Source of the DNA: Bacteroidota bacterium
Lineage (GTDB): Bacteria; Bacteroidota; Bacteroidia; Bacteroidales; VadinHA17
Direction of reading: 5' to 3'
Length of the DNA: 56,838 nt
NCBI GenBank assembly: GCA_029564935.1
Contig: JAKQPD010000197.1
Location: 1-56,838 of the forward strand
In this document: in pieces, positions 9,394 through 17,700 of the stretch
Layout of the letters: each line of letters begins with the position of its first letter
Position numbering within the stretch: position 1 is the stretch's first letter
Program-made: the position numbers and the translations under genes
The notes under the pieces: generated by a model
Databases searched by the model: none
Told to the model about the DNA's origin: nothing
What the model saw: only the letters and a program-made list of their open reading frames with translations

Positions 9394-10449
9394 ATGAACA
9401 ATAAAATATTAATGAAATTATCAGCTGTTCTACTTGGTGTTGTCCTTTTGTCGGGCTCTTTAATAAATGTGAATGCACAGAATTCCAAAGTGAAATTTAT
9501 TAAGGGTGATCAGAAAGTTGACGTAATGATAGGTGGCAAATTCTTTACCTCTTATCAGTATCCCTCAAATATGGAAAAACCTTATCTCTGGCCGGTCAAT
9601 GCTCCGAACGGATCAGTAGTTACAAGGGGATTCCCGCTGGCGCCCAGACCAAAAGAGAGAATCGACCATCCGCATCATATCGGAATATGGTTCAATCACG
9701 GCGATGTTAACGGACTCGATTTCTGGAATAATTCCTCCGCAATACCCGCGGCAAAGAAGGGAACCTACGGTCATATCGTTGTAAAACAGATCGTTAAGGC
9801 CAAGAATGGCAAGAAAGGTACTCTCGATGTGATCTCTGAATGGAAAGACAGCAAGGAGAATACTCTTCTTGTTGAAAACACGAAGTATATCTTTTCAGGC
9901 GATAAGACATCATATACCATAGATCATATCTCTACCCTGACAGCTGCAAACGGAACTGTCACCTTCACCGATAACAAGGAAGGAATGTTTGCCATCAGGG
10001 TTGACCGTGCATTTGAAATGCCTACAAATCAGCCTGCAGTATTTACCGATTCACAGGGAAATCCGACAACAGTCAGAGCAACCGACAACGAAGGAGTGAC
10101 CGGAATGTATACTTCCAGCTCGGGGAAACGTGGTGATGATGTCTGGAGTTCAAGGAATGACTGGGTCCTTCTTTCTGGGACCAAAGATAATGTGCTCACA
10201 ACTTTTGGCTTTTGGGATCATCCTAAGAATACCGGCTATCCCGGACATTCACATGCACGCGGCTATGGACTTTTCTCAACAAACAACCTTGGGGCACAGT
10301 CTTATGTGAAAGACCATGACAAGATCGTAGTGACCCTTCAGAAAGGAGAATCGTTAACCCTCCGTCACAGGTTCTTTATTCAGTCAGGAAAGGAGATCAC
10401 TACCGACCAGGCTAATAAGATATTCAAGGAATTTTCGGCATTATATTAA
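9394..10449 (+). CDS. Secreted PmoA-like (DUF6807-type) protein
   Basis: The 351-residue product has a Sec signal peptide (cleavage near VNAQ) and the family signature PHHIGIWFNHGDVNGLDFW followed later by RVDRAFEM and GHSHARGYG. Such proteins are annotated PmoA or DUF6807 for a weak similarity to a methane monooxygenase subunit, but they lack the membrane helices of that enzyme. In Bacteroidota and Planctomycetota they often sit beside Gfo/Idh/MocA oxidoreductases, as here, which suggests a role in sugar or polyol catabolism. The catalytic function is not known to me. The conserved His residues (PHH, HGD) suggest a metal or sugar site. Confidence 0.75.
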   Translation: MNNKILMKLSAVLLGVVLLSGSLINVNAQNSKVKFIKGDQKVDVMIGGKFFTSYQYPSNMEKPYLWPVNAPNGSVVTRGFPLAPRPKERIDHPHHIGIWFNHGDVNGLDFWNNSSAIPAAKKGTYGHIVVKQIVKAKNGKKGTLDVISEWKDSKENTLLVENTKYIFSGDKTSYTIDHISTLTAANGTVTFTDNKEGMFAIRVDRAFEMPTNQPAVFTDSQGNPTTVRATDNEGVTGMYTSSSGKRGDDVWSSRNDWVLLSGTKDNVLTTFGFWDHPKNTGYPGHSHARGYGLFSTNNLGAQSYVKDHDKIVVTLQKGESLTLRHRFFIQSGKEITTDQANKIFKEFSALY

Positions 10450-10507
10450 AATCGCAAACGAACTCACCCCCCTGCTCCATGAAGTTTAACATAAATAAAC
10501 CTGACCT

Positions 10508-11302
10508 ATGAAAAAATCAATTTCCGGATTATTTACAGTTCTTACTGCAATAATTCTTTTTTTCCAGCTGATCAGCTGTAATGAAAGTACTGATCAGCAG
10601 ATGTACTATGAGATAAAGATCTATAGTGTTCCGCAGCCGGGACAGGCGGAGAGTATGGACAAATATCTTGCAGACGCACTGATACCGGCACTTCACAGAG
10701 CCGGGATTAATAATGTAGGCGCATTCAAACCCATAGCAGCCGATACTGCGCGTTTCGGAAAATTTGTTTATCTCTTCATTCCCTATGAAACAGCCGATAA
10801 GTATATAAATCTTGTCACTCTTTTAGAGAATGATACTCAATATCAGCAGGCAGGAAAAGATTTTCTGGATGCTCCGGTTGATAATCCGCCATTTGCCAGG
10901 TATGAAAGCATATTCATGAAAGCATTCAAAGGCATGCCCGCATTAAGTGTTCCGTCATTCAACACACCCAGAGGTGATAGAATATATGAACTGAGGGATT
11001 ATGAAAGTGCAACGGAAACCAAGGCGGCAAAAAAGCGCGATATGTTCAATAGCGGGGAAATGGATATTTTTAAAAAGCTGGGATGCAATGCCGTTTTTTA
11101 CGGACAGGTTCTTGCGGGGAGTAATATGCCTGACCTTATGTATATGACTACATACCAGGATATGAAAACCCATGATGAAAAATGGGCAGCATTCAGGATA
11201 GATCCCGACTGGGTCAGGATGCGTGGAATGGAGGAGTATAAAAACACAACCTCAAAGACCACCCCATTCCTTCTTTTCCCAACCGACTACTCCGACTTCT
11301 AG
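10508..11302 (+). CDS. NIPSNAP-domain lipoprotein
   Basis: The 264-residue product has a lipoprotein signal with lipobox LISC. Two NIPSNAP-like ferredoxin-fold repeats are visible: the first at YYEIKIYSVPQPGQAESMDKY and the second at IYELRDYESATETKAAKKRD, each followed by an amphipathic helix and a beta-strand. The biochemical role of bacterial NIPSNAP proteins is unsettled; dimeric alpha-beta barrels of this type bind small molecules. It is the third gene of the (+) cluster after the oxidoreductase and PmoA-like genes. A 9-bp hairpin (11306-11326) and a 52-bp palindrome follow it. Confidence 0.8.
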   Translation: MKKSISGLFTVLTAIILFFQLISCNESTDQQMYYEIKIYSVPQPGQAESMDKYLADALIPALHRAGINNVGAFKPIAADTARFGKFVYLFIPYETADKYINLVTLLENDTQYQQAGKDFLDAPVDNPPFARYESIFMKAFKGMPALSVPSFNTPRGDRIYELRDYESATETKAAKKRDMFNSGEMDIFKKLGCNAVFYGQVLAGSNMPDLMYMTTYQDMKTHDEKWAAFRIDPDWVRMRGMEEYKNTTSKTTPFLLFPTDYSDF

Positions 11303-11305
11303 AAA

Positions 11306-11326
11306 CTCTGTCGCGCAGCGACAGAG
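11306..11326. repeat. 9-bp hairpin after the NIPSNAP gene
   Basis: CTCTGTCGC and GCGACAGAG form a perfect 9-bp stem around a 3-nt loop, 3 bp past the stop codon. There is no adjacent T-run, so termination is more likely at the palindrome just downstream. Confidence 0.7.
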
Positions 11327-11337
11327 GCAGCAGTAAC

Positions 11338-11390
11338 AAAACTACGTATTATAATACGTTTTTAAAAACGTATTATAATACGTAGTTTTT
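11338..11390. terminator. 52-bp perfect palindrome between convergent genes, probable bidirectional terminator
   Basis: Positions 11338-11363 and 11364-11389 are exact reverse complements with no spacer. Each 26-nt arm itself contains the palindrome TACGTATTATAATACGTA. T-runs occur at both outer ends (TTTTT on + and TTTTGTTA on -), fitting bidirectional termination between the NIPSNAP gene (+) and trpB2 (-). A 33-nt part of it (11353-11385) recurs at 43182-43214 with two mismatches, which suggests a mobile or repeat origin. Confidence 0.75.
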
Positions 11391-11399
11391 GCATAGCCG

Positions 11400-12755
11400 T
11401 CAAATCTCTATTGCGGCTACACATTTATCGACTTCTTCCTGTGTCATTTCATGATCGGGAAGGTTATTGTCGAAGTATTTCTCATAAGCTGATATATCCA
11501 TGTGTCCATGTCCGCTCAGGTTAAACAGTATCGTTCGTGAAACACCTTCAATATCGGCTTTTCTGGCTTCATCGAGAGCAGCAGCTATTGCGTAGTTTGA
11601 TTCGGGAGCGGGTAGTATTCCTTCATTTTTTGCAAAGAATACTCCGGCTTCAAAACATTCCCTCTGCATTTTTGCCTTGGCTTCCACGAACCCGTCTTTA
11701 AGGAGCTGACTTACAAGAACACCTGCGCCATGATACCGCAATCCTCCGGCATGTATCTTTTCCGGTACGAAATTATGTCCAAGTGTGTACATTGGAAGAA
11801 GAGGTGTCATGCCTGCGGAATCTCCGAAATCGTACATGAATTTTCCCTTTGTAAGCTTGGGACAGGATGATGGTTCCACGGTTACGCACCTGGTTTTCCT
11901 TCCATTTACAATGTTTTCGCGGATGAAGGGGAATGAGATACCGGAGAAATTGGAACCGCCCCCGAAGCACCCTATTACAACATCGGGATAATCACCGGCT
12001 TTCTCCATCTGAAGTAAAGCTTCCTGTCCGATAATAGTCTGGTGGAGAGATACATGGTTTAGTACACTTCCAAGGGAATATTTTGTATACGGATCCTGAG
12101 CGGCTATTTCCATGGCTTCTGAAATTGCTATCCCAAGACTTCCCGGAGATTCAGGGTCCGATTCAAGAACTTTCCTTCCTGAGGCTGTCATGGTTGAAGG
12201 AGATGGTACAACTTTGGCGCCATAAGAGTTCATTAATATCCGGCGGCCGGGTTTCTGATGATAGCTGACTTTTACCATGAATACGAGCAGTTCCAGTCCG
12301 AAATGATGGCAGGCGAAGCTCATAGCGCTTCCCCATTGCCCGGCACCTGTCTCGGTAGTCATCCTTTTTATCCCTTCCTGCTTGTTGTAATATGCCTGGG
12401 CAATTGCTGTATTGGCTTTATGTGAACCGGAATAATTTCCTCCTTCATATTTATAATAGATCTTGCTTTTTGTACCGAGGGCTTTTTCAAGGTTTATTGC
12501 CCTGTACATTGGAGAAGGCCTGTAGATCTTATAAAGGTTTAAAACCTCTTCGGGAATATCTATATACCTTTCAGTCGCAACTTCCTGCCTGATAAGTTCC
12601 ATCGGAAATACTGCAGCCAGAGCTTCGGGGCCTATGGGTTCGCGGGTTACAGGATTCAGCGGGGGAAGAGGCTTATTGGGCATATCGGCAAAAATATTAT
12701 ACCATTGACGCGGCATCTCTTTTTCGCTTAACAGAATCTTTGTACTTTTTTTCAT
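11400..12755 (-). CDS. trpB: Tryptophan synthase beta-like protein, TrpB2 type
   Basis: The 451-residue product is longer than the roughly 400-residue TrpB1 and has the TrpB2 hallmarks: an N-terminal extension (WYNIFADMPNKPLPPLNP) and the RPSPMYRA segment. The PLP-binding Lys is in YSGSHKANTA, the TETGAGQWG motif follows, and the phosphate-binding loop is GGGSNFSG. The reaction is serine plus indole to tryptophan. No trpA or other trp gene is adjacent; TrpB2 often stands alone and is thought to use free indole or to act with a separate TrpA. A Trp-rich leader with attenuator (12797-12918) lies directly upstream, so expression is probably linked to tryptophan supply. The gene ends the 26.7 kb biosynthetic array. 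Confidence 0.92.
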   Translation of the reverse strand: MKKSTKILLSEKEMPRQWYNIFADMPNKPLPPLNPVTREPIGPEALAAVFPMELIRQEVATERYIDIPEEVLNLYKIYRPSPMYRAINLEKALGTKSKIYYKYEGGNYSGSHKANTAIAQAYYNKQEGIKRMTTETGAGQWGSAMSFACHHFGLELLVFMVKVSYHQKPGRRILMNSYGAKVVPSPSTMTASGRKVLESDPESPGSLGIAISEAMEIAAQDPYTKYSLGSVLNHVSLHQTIIGQEALLQMEKAGDYPDVVIGCFGGGSNFSGISFPFIRENIVNGRKTRCVTVEPSSCPKLTKGKFMYDFGDSAGMTPLLPMYTLGHNFVPEKIHAGGLRYHGAGVLVSQLLKDGFVEAKAKMQRECFEAGVFFAKNEGILPAPESNYAIAAALDEARKADIEGVSRTILFNLSGHGHMDISAYEKYFDNNLPDHEMTQEEVDKCVAAIEI

Positions 12756-12796
12756 AGTCGTAAATTTTATTTATGTTAATAATGGTTCCAAAACAA

Positions 12797-12824
12797 AAAG
12801 GCACGCTGTGATCAGCGTGCCTTT
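12797..12824 (-). terminator. Attenuator terminator upstream of trpB2
   Basis: On the minus strand AAAGGCACGCTG pairs with CAGCGTGCCTTT around a 4-nt loop, followed by TTTTTGTTTT. It lies 41 bp before the trpB2 start and 49 nt after the leader stop. An alternative pairing of GCTGTGAATCA (12867-12857) with TGATCACAGC (12814-12805), 10 bp with one bulge, would cross the loop and 3' arm and exclude the terminator. Confidence 0.85.
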
Positions 12825-12873
12825 GTCTATATATCTTATGAAATTATACAACAGCGTGATTCACAGCTTCATT

Positions 12874-12918
12874 TTATGAGCTGCGCCACCACCAGTTATA
12901 TAAGTTTCCTATTTTCAT
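12874..12918 (-). CDS. trp leader peptide (three consecutive Trp codons)
   Basis: ATG at 12918-12916 opens a 14-codon ORF, MKIGNLYNWWWRSS, ending in TAA at 12876-12874. TGG TGG TGG is at residues 9-11. It is followed by a putative antiterminator segment (12867-12857) and the terminator at 12797-12824. Within the leader, CAGCTCAT can also pair with ATGAAGCTG to give a 1:2 hairpin. This is the layout of ribosome-mediated attenuation: stalling at the Trp codons would leave segment 2 free to form the antiterminator, while a ribosome at the stop codon would cover part of it. The regulation is inferred; the ORF and pairings are seen. Confidence 0.88.
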   Translation of the reverse strand: MKIGNLYNWWWRSS

Positions 12919-12923
12919 CAATG

Positions 12924-12931
12924 CAAATCTA
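12924..12931 (-). promoter_or_regulatory. Candidate promoter -7 box for the trp leader
   Basis: TAGATTTG on the minus strand matches the Bacteroidota -7 consensus TAnnTTTG exactly. No clear -33 TTG is found at 17-19 bp spacing. The box ends only 5 bp before the leader ATG, so the transcript would begin at or next to the start codon; a different upstream promoter (TACTTTTT-like, about 12950-12975) is possible. Confidence 0.5.
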
Positions 12932-13044
12932 TATAAAATTTTGAATTGAAAGTAAAAAAAGTATAAGATTTTTATGGTTTATCTTGAAATCATATAAAAT
13001 ATCAGTCAGTTTGAAAAACAAATCGATATTATACTGCTCTCAGA

Positions 13045-14301
13045 TCATTCATAGACCATTGCTCCCAGATCGCGGAGATCTTTAAAGAATTCAGGATATG
13101 ATTTTGCAACGCAACCGGAATCCCTGATTATTACCCTGGAGGAAGAGGCAAGTGCGGCAACAGCTGCAGCCATTGCAATGCGGTGATCGCCATGGGAACA
13201 GACCTCTGCACCGGTTATTTTTCCGCCGGTGATAATCATATCGTCATCCTGGGTTTCGATCTTTACATTCATTTTGAGAAATTCATTTACCAGGGTTGCA
13301 GAGCGGTTGCTTTCCTTATGGATGAGCCGTGACACTCCTTTTATTGTCGATATTCCCCTGCAGTATGCAGCAAGTGCGACGAGAGGAGGGAAGAGGTCAG
13401 GCGATTCTGTCGCATCAAAATAGAAAGGTTTGAGCTCTGATTTTTTCACACTTACAGAATTTTCCATGATTGTTGTCCGTGCACCGGCCCTGTCGAGCAC
13501 GTCAAGAATTGCCTTATCGCTCTGGCGGCTGTCGGGACGCAAGCCTTTAACGGTTATTTCGCCATTGATGGCGCCTGCGACAAGCAGGAAGGCGCCGCCG
13601 CTCCAGTCGCCTTCGACTTCAAATTTCTGCGGTTGATAGATCTGGCTGCCGGGAATGCTGAAACGGCTGTAGTCAGTCTTGTTTATCCTTATTCCGAACC
13701 GTTCCAGTACCTGGAGGGTCATATCGATATAAGGTCTGCTTTTAAGATTTTCGACAATGACCTCGGAATCATTTACAGCAACAGGAAGCGCCATCAGCAA
13801 TCCGGTCAGGAGTTGCGAACTGAGAGAGCCGTCAATTCTGCATGATCCTCCTTTCAGAGGGCCCTTTATCCACAGAGGAAGGAGGCCATCACTGCTTTTA
13901 CATCCAACTCCAAGCTGCTTCAGGGCATCTTCTACCATCGACATAGGCCTTTTTGTAAGCGATCCGGTGCCTGTTATTACTATTTCAGAGTCATACAATG
14001 CCGCTACCGGGGAAAACATCCTTATTGCCAGTCCCGATTCACCGCAGTTGAGCTGATTTTCTTTTATTCCGCCCGATCCGGTTATCCTGAGCTGACCTGG
14101 TTCGGAAACAACTGTGGCCCCAAGTGCTGAGGCAATGCTTATGGCCGCAAGGGAATCATCGCATGCCGACGGGTTCAGGATTATGCTTTCACCTCCCGAG
14201 AGAAGTGAAGCGGCTATTGCCCTCTGGGTCATGCTTTTTGAGGGAGGCGCCTGTATTTCGCCCTTCAGATCCGACGGCATAATAATTCTATCCATCAGCA
14301 A
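13045..14301 (-). CDS. aroA: 3-phosphoshikimate 1-carboxyvinyltransferase (EPSP synthase)
   Basis: The 418-residue product matches the usual AroA length. The phosphate-binding start APPSKSMTQRAIAASLLSGG, the mid-region GSLSSQLLTGLLMALP and the C-terminal GDHRIAMAAAVAAL motif are all present. It joins shikimate-3-phosphate and phosphoenolpyruvate to EPSP, the penultimate step to chorismate. The start abuts the stop of the DAHP synthase gene upstream (14302), so the two are translationally coupled. It is the last gene of the pheA-led operon; the next downstream gene, trpB2, has its own leader. Confidence 0.95.
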   Translation of the reverse strand: MLMDRIIMPSDLKGEIQAPPSKSMTQRAIAASLLSGGESIILNPSACDDSLAAISIASALGATVVSEPGQLRITGSGGIKENQLNCGESGLAIRMFSPVAALYDSEIVITGTGSLTKRPMSMVEDALKQLGVGCKSSDGLLPLWIKGPLKGGSCRIDGSLSSQLLTGLLMALPVAVNDSEVIVENLKSRPYIDMTLQVLERFGIRINKTDYSRFSIPGSQIYQPQKFEVEGDWSGGAFLLVAGAINGEITVKGLRPDSRQSDKAILDVLDRAGARTTIMENSVSVKKSELKPFYFDATESPDLFPPLVALAAYCRGISTIKGVSRLIHKESNRSATLVNEFLKMNVKIETQDDDMIITGGKITGAEVCSHGDHRIAMAAAVAALASSSRVIIRDSGCVAKSYPEFFKDLRDLGAMVYE

Positions 14302-15417
14302 TTATATATTTTCAGGTTTTACATCAACTCCGTTGTTCATGATCCTCATCTGGTGGTTTATGGATTCCTGGTGAATAGCCTTGAAAATAGTATCGATTAT
14401 TTCTTCGCTCAATCCCTTCGACCTTCCTTTTATCATAACCCTTCTGACTATTTCATCCCATCTGGCACTCTGGAGGATAGTTATACTGTTAGCTTTCTTG
14501 TATTCCCCGATCTTTTCGGCAACCTGCATCCTTCTCTCTATCAGGTCGAGAAGATGATCGTCAAAGACGTCGATCTGCTGTCTGAGTTCACCCAGAACAT
14601 CAAGGAGTCTGGGATCGTCAGTTGAAGGATTACGAAGTATAAGCCGGCAGAGTAATTCATTCAGCTCGTCAGGGGTTACCTGTTGTGCCGCATCACTCAG
14701 GGCTTTGTCGGGATTAATATGTGACTCAAGCATTAATCCGTCGAAGTTCAGGTCGAGAGCTTTCTGGGAAATCTCATGGAGATATTCCCGGGCTCCGGCA
14801 ATATGGCTGGGATCGCAGAAGATCGGGAGGTTGGGGATCCTTCTTCGCAATTCGATAGGCAGCTGCCAGTTGGGCTGATTCCTGTAACTTGTTTTTTCAT
14901 AGGATGAAAAGCCCCTGTGAATTGCTCCGATCCTTTTAATGCCTGCCCGGGCCACTCTTTCAATTGCCCCTATCCAAAGTTCGATATCAGGATTGATAGG
15001 GTTTTTGACCAGCACCATCACATCCACACCGTTCAGTGCATCGGCTATCTCCTGCACTGTGAAAGGATTTACTGATGTACGCGCGCCGATCCAGAGCATA
15101 TCTATCCCGTATTTCAATGCTTCATAGACATGTTTCTCGTTTGCGACCTCAGTCCCTACAAGCAATCCTGTTTCCTGCTTTACGTTCCTGAGCCATTTAA
15201 GCGCCGGGATCCCGATCCCTTCAAATGAATTGGGCCGTGTACGGGGTTTCCAGATACCTGCCCTGAACAGGCTCACCTGGTTTATTTTTGCCAGCTGGCG
15301 GGCAGTCTCCATGACCTGCTCTTCCGTTTCTGCGCTGCAGGGTCCCGAAATAAGGAACGGCCTTCCCTTGTAGCCTTTCCAGTCTTTGATCTGTGTGGTT
15401 TCCAGTTTTAGTACCAT
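14302..15417 (-). CDS. Bifunctional 3-deoxy-7-phosphoheptulonate synthase / chorismate mutase
   Basis: The 371-residue product is a fusion. Residues about 15-260 are a KDO8P-synthase-like type I DAHP synthase (FLISGPCSAETEEQV, LFRAGIWKPRTRPNSFEG, LPIFCDPSHIAG). Residues about 275-355 are an AroQ-type chorismate mutase (LRQQIDVFDDHLLDLIERRMQVAEKIGEYKK). The first domain condenses erythrose-4-phosphate and PEP; the second turns chorismate into prephenate, used by PheA and TyrA of the same operon. In this fusion the mutase domain often mediates feedback control. A 191-bp repeat gap separates it from tyrA upstream. Confidence 0.93.
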   Translation of the reverse strand: MVLKLETTQIKDWKGYKGRPFLISGPCSAETEEQVMETARQLAKINQVSLFRAGIWKPRTRPNSFEGIGIPALKWLRNVKQETGLLVGTEVANEKHVYEALKYGIDMLWIGARTSVNPFTVQEIADALNGVDVMVLVKNPINPDIELWIGAIERVARAGIKRIGAIHRGFSSYEKTSYRNQPNWQLPIELRRRIPNLPIFCDPSHIAGAREYLHEISQKALDLNFDGLMLESHINPDKALSDAAQQVTPDELNELLCRLILRNPSTDDPRLLDVLGELRQQIDVFDDHLLDLIERRMQVAEKIGEYKKANSITILQSARWDEIVRRVMIKGRSKGLSEEIIDTIFKAIHQESINHQMRIMNNGVDVKPENI

Positions 15418-15429
15418 GGTTCTATTTTT

Positions 15430-15603
15430 AAGTGCCTAAAGTGCCTAAAGTGCCTAAAGTGCCTAAAGTGCCTAAAGTGCCTAAAGTGCCTAAAGTGCCT
15501 AAAGTGCCTAAAGTGCCTAAAGTATTTGGAGTAATTAGAGTATTTAGAGTTGGTTCTTTAAACTTTAAGTACTTTAAGTACTTTAAATACTTTAAATACT
15601 CAC
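15430..15603. repeat. 9-bp minisatellite with inverted second half, inside the aromatic operon
   Basis: Ten exact tandem copies of GTGCCTAAA occupy 15432-15521. Three diverged units follow (GTATTTGGA, GTAATTAGA, GTATTTAGA; 15522-15548). The right part is in opposite orientation: ACTTTAAGT twice and ACTTTAAAT twice (15562-15597). The two halves can pair into a long imperfect hairpin in the tyrA-DAHPS intergenic mRNA. The in-frame VPK-repeat reading is taken as an artefact of the 9-bp period. Confidence 0.9.
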
Positions 15604-15608
15604 AACCT

Positions 15609-16454
15609 CTACTGTAATATCTTCTGTATCGCGTTTGCTTCTTCCATTAGTGTTTTGAGGCCTTCTTTATCTTTATCCGCTATCATTTTTCTGAAGCGGT
15701 TCATTTTTTCAATATAAACATCTATGACTTCAAGGATGTATTCTGCATTTTCTGTAAATATCGGCGCCCATGTCTCACTGTTGCTTTTTGCCAGGCGGAC
15801 AGTACTTTCGAAACCGCCTCCGGCAAGGTTAAGGATATTTTCTTCTTCATGTTCCTTTTCAAGGACGCTCAGGGCAAGTGAAAATGAAGTGATATGAGAA
15901 ATATGTGACACATATGCGACGTGAACATCATGCACGCTCGAATTCATGTATGTAAGTCGCATATTCAGAACTTTCAGCATATTTTCAACCGATCCCAGGG
16001 CATCGGGATCGCTTAGTTCGGCATCGCAGATGATAGCGATCTTGTAATCGAACAGTTTACTTATGGCAGCAAGGGGACCTGAATACTCTGTACCGGACAT
16101 TGGATGAGCTGCGACATATCTTCCTCGTGCCGGATGATCTTTCGAGATATCTGCTATCCCTGCTTTGGTCGATCCCATATCGGTAACAATCTTCTGTGTT
16201 CCTGTGATCCGGTCGAGTATTCCCGGAAGCATTCTACAGTTAGCGTCAACAGGAGCACAAAGGATTATTATATCGCTTTTGTCCACCGCATTTTCAAGTG
16301 TGTCGGCTTCATCTATCAAGCCGCACAGGAGGGCAATGTTCCTGTGCTGGGGATTATTATCGACCCCGATGATCCTGTCGGCAAATTTCCGCTTCCGCAG
16401 ATCCAGAACGAGCGATCCGCCGATAAGGCCTATTCCTACTACTGCTATTGTCAT
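15609..16454 (-). CDS. tyrA: Prephenate dehydrogenase
   Basis: The 281-residue product begins with a dinucleotide-binding motif (IAVVGIGLIGGSLVLDL), followed by GVDNN for NAD(P) selection. The prephenate dehydrogenase His/Ser segment is visible as AAHPMSGTEYSG, with HVAYVSHISHITSF later. It oxidises and decarboxylates prephenate to 4-hydroxyphenylpyruvate on the way to tyrosine. There is no fused chorismate mutase, consistent with the mutase being fused to DAHP synthase downstream. It is the third gene of the pheA-led operon. Confidence 0.93.
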   Translation of the reverse strand: MTIAVVGIGLIGGSLVLDLRKRKFADRIIGVDNNPQHRNIALLCGLIDEADTLENAVDKSDIIILCAPVDANCRMLPGILDRITGTQKIVTDMGSTKAGIADISKDHPARGRYVAAHPMSGTEYSGPLAAISKLFDYKIAIICDAELSDPDALGSVENMLKVLNMRLTYMNSSVHDVHVAYVSHISHITSFSLALSVLEKEHEEENILNLAGGGFESTVRLAKSNSETWAPIFTENAEYILEVIDVYIEKMNRFRKMIADKDKEGLKTLMEEANAIQKILQ

Positions 16455-16509
16455 GGTTTATGTTTCCTTGAGGGGCCGTCTCAGTATTTTTTCTTAGCAG
16501 CCTCTGTTA

Positions 16510-17700
16510 TTAAATTATGTTTTCTTTATCAAGATATTTTACAATCCTTCTCCTGGTTTCACTGAGCGTTTTTTCATCGGCGCAGAGTGAGATCCGGATG
16601 TAACGGTCGCCATTACTGCCGAAGATAAATCCCGGTGTTATGAATACATGAGCATTATTAAGTATATCATCAACAAACAGTTCGCAGCTGGCTATGGAGT
16701 CAGGGATCCTTCCCCAGACAAACAATCCGCTCTGGTCCTTGTCGAAACTGCAGTTCAGGATATTCATTATCTCTTCAACGATGATTCTTCTTTTTGTATA
16801 TACACTGTTAACAGTATCATACCACGACGGAGGATTCCCCAGGGCCTCAACAGCAGCAGTCTGGAGTGCACGGAACATCCCGGAGTCCATGTTACTTTTT
16901 ACCTTGAGGATATTGCTTATGTATTCGCTGTGACCCGCGACCATTCCTATCCTCCAGCCTGCCATATTATGAGATTTGCTCAGAGAGTTGAGCTCGAGTG
17001 CCGTCTCTTTTGCCCCGTCGACAGAAAGCAGGCTGAGATAATCCCTGTTAAGTATGAAGCTGTAAGGGTTATCATTGCAAAGAAGGAATCCATGGCCGGA
17101 AGCAAATGCTACGAGCTTTTCAAAGAGGCTGACAGATCCTTTTGCCCCCGTGGGCATATGCGGGTAATTTATCCACATGATCTTTACCCTGCTCAGATCT
17201 TCCCGGTCAAGCTGCTCCAGGTCGGGCTGCCAGCCATTTTTCTCAGTAAGGTCATAATATCTGATTTTTCCTCCTGTCAGACTGGTTACTGAAGAGTATG
17301 TCGGGTAACCAGGATTTGGGACCAGCACTTCATCGCCCGGATTCACGTAAGCCATGCTGATATGCATTATTCCTTCCTTGCTTCCCATCAGAGGCAGTAT
17401 CTCCGATCCGGGATCAAGTGTCACATTGAAATACTTCTTATACCATTCTGCAAAAGCCTTTCTGAGGGCCGGGATACCAGTATAACTCTGGTATCCGTGT
17501 GATGAAGGTTTCATCGCTTCTTCCTTCAGACGGGAAATTGTGTTTTCCGACGGAGGCTGGTCAGGACTTCCGATTCCAAGATTAATAATATCGGTCCCGG
17601 CGCTCCGCATCTGATCTATCTGCCTGAGCTTCTGAGAAAAATAATATTCCTTAACGCTTTCGGTGCGTTCAGCAGGTTTAACTTTCATAGAGTTTGTCAT
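16510..17700 (-). CDS. Class I/II PLP-dependent aminotransferase, likely aromatic/aspartate type
   Basis: The product is 396 residues from ATG 17700. Fold-type I motifs are present: INLGIGSPDQPP, NPGYPTY, the MWINYPHMPTG region (usually NYPNNPTG) and the PLP Lys in SLSKSHNMAGWRIG. Between pheA and tyrA it most likely transaminates phenylpyruvate/4-hydroxyphenylpyruvate or prephenate. DAP aminotransferases look similar, so the substrate is inferred from context. A longer reading frame reaches 17748 but would overlap pheA by over 70 bp; ATG 17700 or 17688 is preferred. Either way the start overlaps or abuts the end of pheA (17678), giving translational coupling. Confidence 0.85.
   Translation of the reverse strand: MTNSMKVKPAERTESVKEYYFSQKLRQIDQMRSAGTDIINLGIGSPDQPPSENTISRLKEEAMKPSSHGYQSYTGIPALRKAFAEWYKKYFNVTLDPGSEILPLMGSKEGIMHISMAYVNPGDEVLVPNPGYPTYSSVTSLTGGKIRYYDLTEKNGWQPDLEQLDREDLSRVKIMWINYPHMPTGAKGSVSLFEKLVAFASGHGFLLCNDNPYSFILNRDYLSLLSVDGAKETALELNSLSKSHNMAGWRIGMVAGHSEYISNILKVKSNMDSGMFRALQTAAVEALGNPPSWYDTVNSVYTKRRIIVEEIMNILNCSFDKDQSGLFVWGRIPDSIASCELFVDDILNNAHVFITPGFIFGSNGDRYIRISLCADEKTLSETRRRIVKYLDKENII

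Noticed and set aside
11338-11390. Origin or site-specific recombination site
   Set aside because: A palindrome alone is not enough; no recombinase, replication gene or direct flanking repeats are nearby, and its place between convergent genes suits a terminator.
15432-15617. ORF encoding a VPK repeat protein
   Set aside because: The reading results from the 9-bp period of an intergenic minisatellite; the frame starts with GTG inside the repeat and has no further coding character.
16648-17292. 214-residue plus-strand ORF
   Set aside because: It is antisense to the aminotransferase gene, which has full family motifs; the plus-strand reading has none.
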